DNA of 64,000 nt, from positions 186,001 to 250,000 of the forward strand of contig MLAV02000003.1 in NCBI GenBank assembly GCA_001870995.2, read 5' to 3'. Within the stretch, counting starts at the first letter, position 1. Each line of letters starts with the position of its first letter. The position numbers were made by a program, and so were the translations under genes. The notes under the pieces were generated by a model. That model worked only from the letters and a program-made list of their open reading frames with translations, had not been told where the DNA came from and made no database searches. The DNA comes from Chitinophaga sp. CB10. Its GTDB lineage: Bacteria > Bacteroidota > Bacteroidia > Chitinophagales > Chitinophagaceae. Below, one piece after another: positions 59,570 through 64,000 of the stretch.

Positions 59570-61768
59570 ATGGCTGTTGTTAAGGAAAGTTTGATGGATG
59601 CATTACGCGAACATTTCGGGTTCGATTCCTTTAAAGGAAATCAGGAAATCATAATAAAAAGCATCCTGTCTGGCAAAGATACATTTGTGATCATGCCAAC
59701 CGGTGGAGGTAAGTCGTTATGTTACCAGTTACCGGCTCTGATGAGTCCCGGTTGCGCACTCATTGTTTCTCCCCTTATCGCTTTAATGAAAAACCAGGTA
59801 GACCTGGTTCGTGGTTATAGCAGTAAGGATAACGTGGCGCATTTTCTAAACTCAACCCTTTCCAAGGCCCAGATCAAGAAAGTACGGACCGACCTGCTTT
59901 CCGGTAAAACCAAGATGCTGTATGTGGCGCCGGAAACGCTTACCAAACAGGAAAATCTGGACTTTTTCAGGGACCTGCAGATCTCATTCATCGCGGTGGA
60001 TGAAGCGCATTGTATATCTGAATGGGGGCATGACTTCAGACCGGAATACCGCCGCCTGAAGGAAATGATCGAACAGATATCCGATAAGCTGCCTATTATA
60101 GCGCTTACCGCTACTGCCACACCTAAAGTGCAGAGTGATATTGTAAAAAACCTCGGTCTTAAATCACCGAACATTTATATTTCTTCCTTTAACCGTCCTA
60201 ACCTCTACTATGAGATCCGGCAGAAAAAGAAGAAAGACGCTACCATCAAGGAAATTGTAAAATACATCCACCAGCATAAGGGTAAGAGCGGTATCATTTA
60301 CACCCTGAACCGCAAAACCACGGAAGAACTGGCCGATATGCTGGTCGCCAATAACATCAAGGCGGTTGCTTATCATGCCGGCCTGGACCCTGCAACCAGG
60401 GCGCAGCGCCAGGATATGTTCCTGCACGAGGACGTGGAGGTAATTGTTGCCACCATTGCTTTCGGTATGGGTATCGATAAGCCGGATGTTCGTTTTGTGA
60501 TCCACTACAACATCCCGAAGAGCCTGGAAAACTATTACCAGGAAACGGGGCGCGCCGGCCGCGATGGCCTCGAAGGCAACTGCATCTGCTTCTACTCCCA
60601 CCAGGATGTGCAGAAGCTGGAACACCTCATGCGCGATAAGCCGCTGAGCGAGCGCGAAATGGGCGCACAGCTGATCAACGAAACCGTGGCCTACGCTGAA
60701 AGCGCCGTATGCCGCCGCAAAGTGATCCTGCACTACTTTGGTGAACAATACGACACCGAAAACTGCGGCCAGTGCGATAACTGCCGTAATCCTAAGGAGA
60801 AGATCGAAGTGAAAAACCGCGTTGTGATTGCTTTAAAAGCTATCCAGGCGCTGGAAGAACGCTTCGGCACCGAATACGTGGTAAACATTATCACCGGTAA
60901 AACCAGTCCGCAGATTACCACCTATCGCCATGATCAGCTGGAAATCTTCGGGGAAGGAAAAGAATTTGACGCGCACTTCTGGAACTCCCTCCTGCGCCAG
61001 ATGATGCTGGAAGGACTGATTGAGAAGGATATTGAAGAGTATGGCCTGCTGAAAGTAACAGACAAAGGCAAGAAATTCCTGAAGAAGCCTTATTCCATCA
61101 TGGTGGCGCTCAATCACCAGTTCGACGACGAGCACGGGGAAGACGAAGAAGAAGCGACTGCGCAGCAGGCTTCCGCAGACCCGGTTCTTTTCGAACTGCT
61201 GAAAGACCTCCGCAAGAAAGTAGCAAAAGAAAGAAATCTCCCGCCATTTGTGATCTTCCTGGAAACCTCCCTGGAAGACATGGCTACCCAATATCCTACC
61301 ACCGTTCAGGAACTGGAAAAAATCCAGGGCGTGAGCAAGGGTAAAGCGATGCGCTACGGAAAGAAATTCGTTGACGTTATCGCCAAATACGTAGAAGAAA
61401 ACGATATCACCAAACCGGATGATTTCGTCATGAAAAGCGTGGTGAATAAAAGCGGCCTGAAAGTATTTATCATTCAGAACATCGATAAAAAGATCCCGCT
61501 GGAAACCATTGCCAAAAATAAAGAGCTGACTATTCCGAAACTGCTGGATGAGATGGAAACCATCGTGGCCAGCGGTACCAAACTGAATGTGGATTATTGC
61601 CTGGACGAAGAGCTGGACGATTATGCACAGGACGAGATCATGGAATACTTCAAAGGCTGTGAAACTTCCAGTCTGGCACTCGCCCGCGAGGAGCTGATTG
61701 AAAGCGATTACACCCTGGAACAGCTGAAACTGATGCGTATTAAATTCCTGGTAGAGTACGGGAACTAA
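59570..61768 (+). CDS. recQ: ATP-dependent DNA helicase RecQ
   Basis: A 732-residue RecQ. Helicase motifs are MPTGGGKSLCYQLPA (Walker A, about 43-57), VDEAHCISEWGHDFRP and the QETGRAGRDG motif VI. A zinc-binding set (CRRKVILHYFG, CGQCDNC) and a winged-helix region follow. An HRDC domain lies at about 540-620, with an additional C-terminal part. It unwinds recombination intermediates. It is followed 34 bp later by the DUF3050 gene. Confidence 0.95.
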   Translation: MAVVKESLMDALREHFGFDSFKGNQEIIIKSILSGKDTFVIMPTGGGKSLCYQLPALMSPGCALIVSPLIALMKNQVDLVRGYSSKDNVAHFLNSTLSKAQIKKVRTDLLSGKTKMLYVAPETLTKQENLDFFRDLQISFIAVDEAHCISEWGHDFRPEYRRLKEMIEQISDKLPIIALTATATPKVQSDIVKNLGLKSPNIYISSFNRPNLYYEIRQKKKKDATIKEIVKYIHQHKGKSGIIYTLNRKTTEELADMLVANNIKAVAYHAGLDPATRAQRQDMFLHEDVEVIVATIAFGMGIDKPDVRFVIHYNIPKSLENYYQETGRAGRDGLEGNCICFYSHQDVQKLEHLMRDKPLSEREMGAQLINETVAYAESAVCRRKVILHYFGEQYDTENCGQCDNCRNPKEKIEVKNRVVIALKAIQALEERFGTEYVVNIITGKTSPQITTYRHDQLEIFGEGKEFDAHFWNSLLRQMMLEGLIEKDIEEYGLLKVTDKGKKFLKKPYSIMVALNHQFDDEHGEDEEEATAQQASADPVLFELLKDLRKKVAKERNLPPFVIFLETSLEDMATQYPTTVQELEKIQGVSKGKAMRYGKKFVDVIAKYVEENDITKPDDFVMKSVVNKSGLKVFIIQNIDKKIPLETIAKNKELTIPKLLDEMETIVASGTKLNVDYCLDEELDDYAQDEIMEYFKGCETSSLALAREELIESDYTLEQLKLMRIKFLVEYGN

Positions 61769-61802
61769 TAGCCTGGTAAAAGGGCAACATCTAAACCTTC
61801 TT

Positions 61803-62570
61803 ATGAGCATACAACAAATTCAGGAAACCATAGCTCCTGCCCGTGCGCAGGTAGTTACTCACCCCCTTTATGCGCAATTGCAGACACTGGATGATGTGCG
61901 CACGTTCATGCAATACCATGTATTTGCAGTATGGGATTTCATGTCGCTGCTGAAAGGCCTGCAGCAACAACTCACCTGTGTGGACGTGCCCTGGGTGCCG
62001 AAAGGCAGCGCAGCCACCCGTTACCTCATCAATGAAATCGTTACCGGTGAGGAAAGCGACGTGGACATGGATGGCAACCGCTGCAGCCACTTCGAGCTGT
62101 ACGAAAAAGCGATGGAGCAGGCCGGTGCGGATACCGCGCCCATAAAGGGCTTAATCCGCGCTATACAGGCCGGCAAAAGCATTAAAGACAGTATTGCAGA
62201 GGCGGAACTGCCTGAAGGCGTGAAAGGTTTTCTCCGCTTTACGTTTGATGTCATCGCTTCCAGGAAGCCGCATATAATGGCTGCCGTCTTTACTTTCGGC
62301 AGGGAGGACCTGATCCCGGATATGTTTTATGCATTGGTAAAAGACCTGGATCAAAAGTTCCCCGGTAAGCTCAGCACTTTTATTTATTACCTGGAAAGAC
62401 ATATCGAAGTAGACGGTGATCATCACAGTCAATTAGCGATGCAAATGGTGCAGGAACTTTGCGGCGGCGATGCGCAGCTATGGAATGAAGCTGCTCAATA
62501 CGCGCAGCAGTCGCTGATTTGGAGGCATCAGTTATGGTCTGCCATTCTCGATGAAAAAGTTTTTTTATAA
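61803..62570 (+). CDS. DUF3050 (heme-oxygenase-like) protein
   Basis: A 255-residue protein of DUF3050 type. Characteristic segments are LQTLDDVRTFMQYHVFAVWDFM, cut after FMQYHVF, and ERHIEVDGDHHSQLAMQMV, whose His and Asp/Glu residues may bind a metal. The fold is predicted to be heme-oxygenase-like; the function is unknown. It follows recQ closely and is probably in its operon. Confidence 0.88.
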   Translation: MSIQQIQETIAPARAQVVTHPLYAQLQTLDDVRTFMQYHVFAVWDFMSLLKGLQQQLTCVDVPWVPKGSAATRYLINEIVTGEESDVDMDGNRCSHFELYEKAMEQAGADTAPIKGLIRAIQAGKSIKDSIAEAELPEGVKGFLRFTFDVIASRKPHIMAAVFTFGREDLIPDMFYALVKDLDQKFPGKLSTFIYYLERHIEVDGDHHSQLAMQMVQELCGGDAQLWNEAAQYAQQSLIWRHQLWSAILDEKVFL

Positions 62571-62587
62571 CTTTTTGAAAAAAAATT

Positions 62588-62616
62588 TTGCGAAATCAAT
62601 TTTTATTGTACTTTTG
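62588..62616 (+). promoter_or_regulatory. Promoter of the tRNA-Phe gene
   Basis: TTG at 62588-62590 (within TTTTG) and TACTTTTG at 62609-62616 are separated by 18 bp, an excellent match to the Bacteroidota sigma-A promoter. The leader before the tRNA is about 30 nt. Confidence 0.85.
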
Positions 62617-62653
62617 CAATCCCATCACACGAGATGGACACAAAAAAAATGAT

Positions 62654-62729
62654 GGTGCGGTAGCTCAGTTGGTAGAGCAAAGGACTGAAAATCCTTGTGT
62701 CGGCGGTTCGATCCCGCCTCACACCACCA
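62654..62729 (+). tRNA. tRNA-Phe (anticodon GAA), CCA encoded
   Basis: A 76-nt cloverleaf: D stem GCTC/GAGC, anticodon stem AAGGA/TCCTT with loop CTGAAAA, T arm GGCGG/CCGCC with TTCGATC, and CCA at the 3' end. The acceptor pairs GGTGCGG with TCACACC; pair 5-68 is C against A and pair 7-66 is G-U, so the acceptor stem is weaker than usual. A promoter and a terminator flank it, so it is very probably expressed. Confidence 0.93.
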
Positions 62730-62730
62730 G

Positions 62731-62756
62731 AAAAGGTCATCGAAAGATGGCCTTTT
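62731..62756 (+). terminator. Terminator of the tRNA-Phe gene
   Basis: AAAAGGTCATC pairs with GATGGCCTTTT around a GAAA tetraloop, with more T residues after it. Confidence 0.85.
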
Positions 62757-63175
62757 TCGTTTTCCGGAAGTGGCAATGCGTTAGTGTGGAATTTTCAATA
62801 TACGGCAGGTGGTGGAGATGAGTTGTTGTTTGGCCGGGGCATTGATCCGTGCAGGGCTATTTCTTTCCCCCTAAAAAAAAATTTAACTCCCTTTATTTAA
62901 ACAGCACAGTAGCGGCGCAGGATGGGCCAACAAATAACCGGTTTTCGCAGGCCTGTTGGCGTGCGTGTTATTCGCTATAACAGCCGCCGCCTATCCTAAA
63001 CTCATCACACAATACTCCCCCGCCTCCCGGTTCACACCTGGAAGTCATGGTCCTCCACCGCCGGCGCTCTTAAACCTGTCCACGCCAGCAGACCAAAAGC
63101 GCCCGATAAATAAAACATTTCCACCTCCCGGATATACGTTATACCCGGGCAGAAAAATAACCGCCTGTAAGCCTC
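62757..63175. other. About 420-bp non-coding stretch
   Basis: After the tRNA terminator no feature is supported before the convergent gene ending at 63176. A short open frame at 62956-63225 is proline- and alanine-rich and runs into the opposite gene, so it was not accepted. Confidence 0.5.
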
Positions 63176-63724
63176 CTAATGCGTTTTCTGTGCGTCCCCC
63201 GACGGCAGCAACAACACCTTCCTGATCTCCTCCCGCAACTCCTCCGCCCGCTGCTCCAACCGCACCCTCGACCCCATCACCAAAGTGTCGTTCACATGCA
63301 TCGCCCCCTGCTTTATCAGCGCCTGCAATGCCTGTAATGCCTCCTCCCCCAATACCTCCCTGTTCACAAAATTGCTTCGCGTTACCAGGTAATGAATATC
63401 CAGACCCGCCCGGTTTAACTCGCGGATAATGTCGTCAATCGCGTGCGATCCCTCCCGGTACAATACCAGGTTAACCACCAGGTGTACCGGCTTGCCGCCA
63501 TGGCGCCGCAGGAAACGCCGCAGCTCCTTCAGATAAGCCCCCGTTGATAACCTGTAGTTATGCACATTCAACACCGCAAACAGCTCCTCCCCAAAGCCCC
63601 GGCACCGGATAGGCCCTTTAAAAGGGAAAAAACTGGATCGTTGGAAAATTCTGTGTGCTGTATCATATACGCCACTATGCGGCATACTTATCAACGCAAA
63701 TAGCTTTTGCTGGGTAACAAACAT
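63176..63724 (-). CDS. Hypothetical protein
   Basis: A 182-residue soluble protein without a recognised family. A beta/alpha alternation is suggested by FGEELFAVLNVHNY, KPVHLVVNLVLYREG and AGLDIHYLVTRSNF, consistent with a Rossmann-like or STAS-like fold. The C-terminus is a long charged helix. It reads as a real gene: normal codon character and a start at an ATG with AT-rich upstream sequence. It could be a regulator. Confidence 0.65.
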   Translation of the reverse strand: MFVTQQKLFALISMPHSGVYDTAHRIFQRSSFFPFKGPIRCRGFGEELFAVLNVHNYRLSTGAYLKELRRFLRRHGGKPVHLVVNLVLYREGSHAIDDIIRELNRAGLDIHYLVTRSNFVNREVLGEEALQALQALIKQGAMHVNDTLVMGSRVRLEQRAEELREEIRKVLLLPSGDAQKTH

Positions 63725-63937
63725 GTTTTAAAGGTTGATTTTCGCAATTAACACCTTCTGAAAAAGCAAATTGTTTACTACTTGTTAACAAACTCTTCTT
63801 TTATACAAAAAGTAGATTTTTCATAGATTTTCTTAATTCTCACCGGGATTATGATAATAATCTATCAGCAATTCACCTACCGGCTGCTTTTATTTGTATT
63901 TTGTACGCTTATAATCTCCCGTTAGAAAAAAATACAC

Positions 63938-64000
63938 ATGAAGAAACTACTCATCCTGGTGCTGATACTGATTTCAGGCAGCAGCTTTGCACAACGACAA
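63938..64000 (+). CDS. N-terminus of an exported protein (partial)
   Basis: Twenty-one codons from the ATG at 63938 to the window end encode MKKLLILVLILISGSSFAQR followed by Q, a classic signal peptide with cleavage after SFA. The mature protein lies outside the window, so the function cannot be given. Confidence 0.65.
   Translation, partial: MKKLLILVLILISGSSFAQRQ

Noticed and set aside
62956..63225. An 89-codon frame after the tRNA gene
   Set aside because: Proline- and alanine-rich, without a recognisable domain, and its end runs through the opposite gene.

Overview
The window looks like chromosomal DNA of a Bacteroidota bacterium, most likely a Chitinophagaceae member close to Chitinophaga. 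The signs are a SusC/SusD pair, a DUF4836 lipoprotein, promoters of the Bacteroidota type (TTG, about 19 bp, TAnnTTTG), no clear Shine-Dalgarno sequences, an E1 alpha/beta fusion and a PadR/PspC pair. I see no insertion sequence, prophage, CRISPR array or rRNA. There is one tRNA gene.

Layout. 1-6.5 kb: the start of an ABC ATPase, a DUF4836 lipoprotein, a YciI-like protein, an SRPBCC/GyrI-like protein, MsrB and MutL. 6.6-23 kb: a carbohydrate-oxidation region with an FGGY gluconokinase, a GMC oxidoreductase with its subunit-3-like partner, two exported Gfo/Idh/MocA oxidoreductases, a SusD/SusC pair, a PBP4-type carboxypeptidase, a SUMF1-fold protein and a hydroxypyruvate-isomerase-like TIM barrel. 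23-32 kb: a small holin-fold membrane protein, a fused 2-oxoacid dehydrogenase E1, a 46-residue membrane protein, a TlpA-like thioredoxin with a 45-bp tandem repeat at its 3' end, a macro-domain/NYN pair, Dps, an MFS transporter and RmuC.

32.6-35.7 kb: three genes in one direction whose products match the KdnA-KdsB-KdnB set that makes and activates 8-amino-3,8-dideoxy-D-manno-octulosonate (Kdo8N), an amino variant of the Kdo sugar of lipopolysaccharide. An arabinose-5-phosphate isomerase (KdsD type) and a mannose-1-phosphate guanylyltransferase lie at 57.3-59.4 kb, so the window carries several surface-glycan precursor genes. 36-42 kb: a CAP-domain lipoprotein, a membrane-anchored GH25 lysozyme, a radical SAM protein, a YtxH/holin-like stress-type membrane operon, an AI-2E family transporter and NadD. 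42.3-45 kb: paaABCD, encoding the phenylacetyl-CoA epoxidase without its reductase PaaE.

45-52.7 kb: a DUF922-like HExxH protein, an S41 protease, an M28 peptidase, FeoB without FeoA, and padR-pspC. 53-56 kb: a small exported protein, a SulP transporter and a beta-carbonic anhydrase, a plausible bicarbonate uptake unit. 56-64 kb: a methionine aminotransferase, manC, kdsD, RecQ, a DUF3050 protein, tRNA-Phe, an unrecognised gene and the first 21 codons of an exported protein.

The most interesting points are the Kdo8N cassette in a non-Shewanella genome, the exported sugar-oxidation locus, the SulP/carbonic anhydrase unit, two structured non-coding stretches, and a tandem repeat that has captured the end of a coding region. 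All functional calls rest on reading protein motifs; no database search was run.
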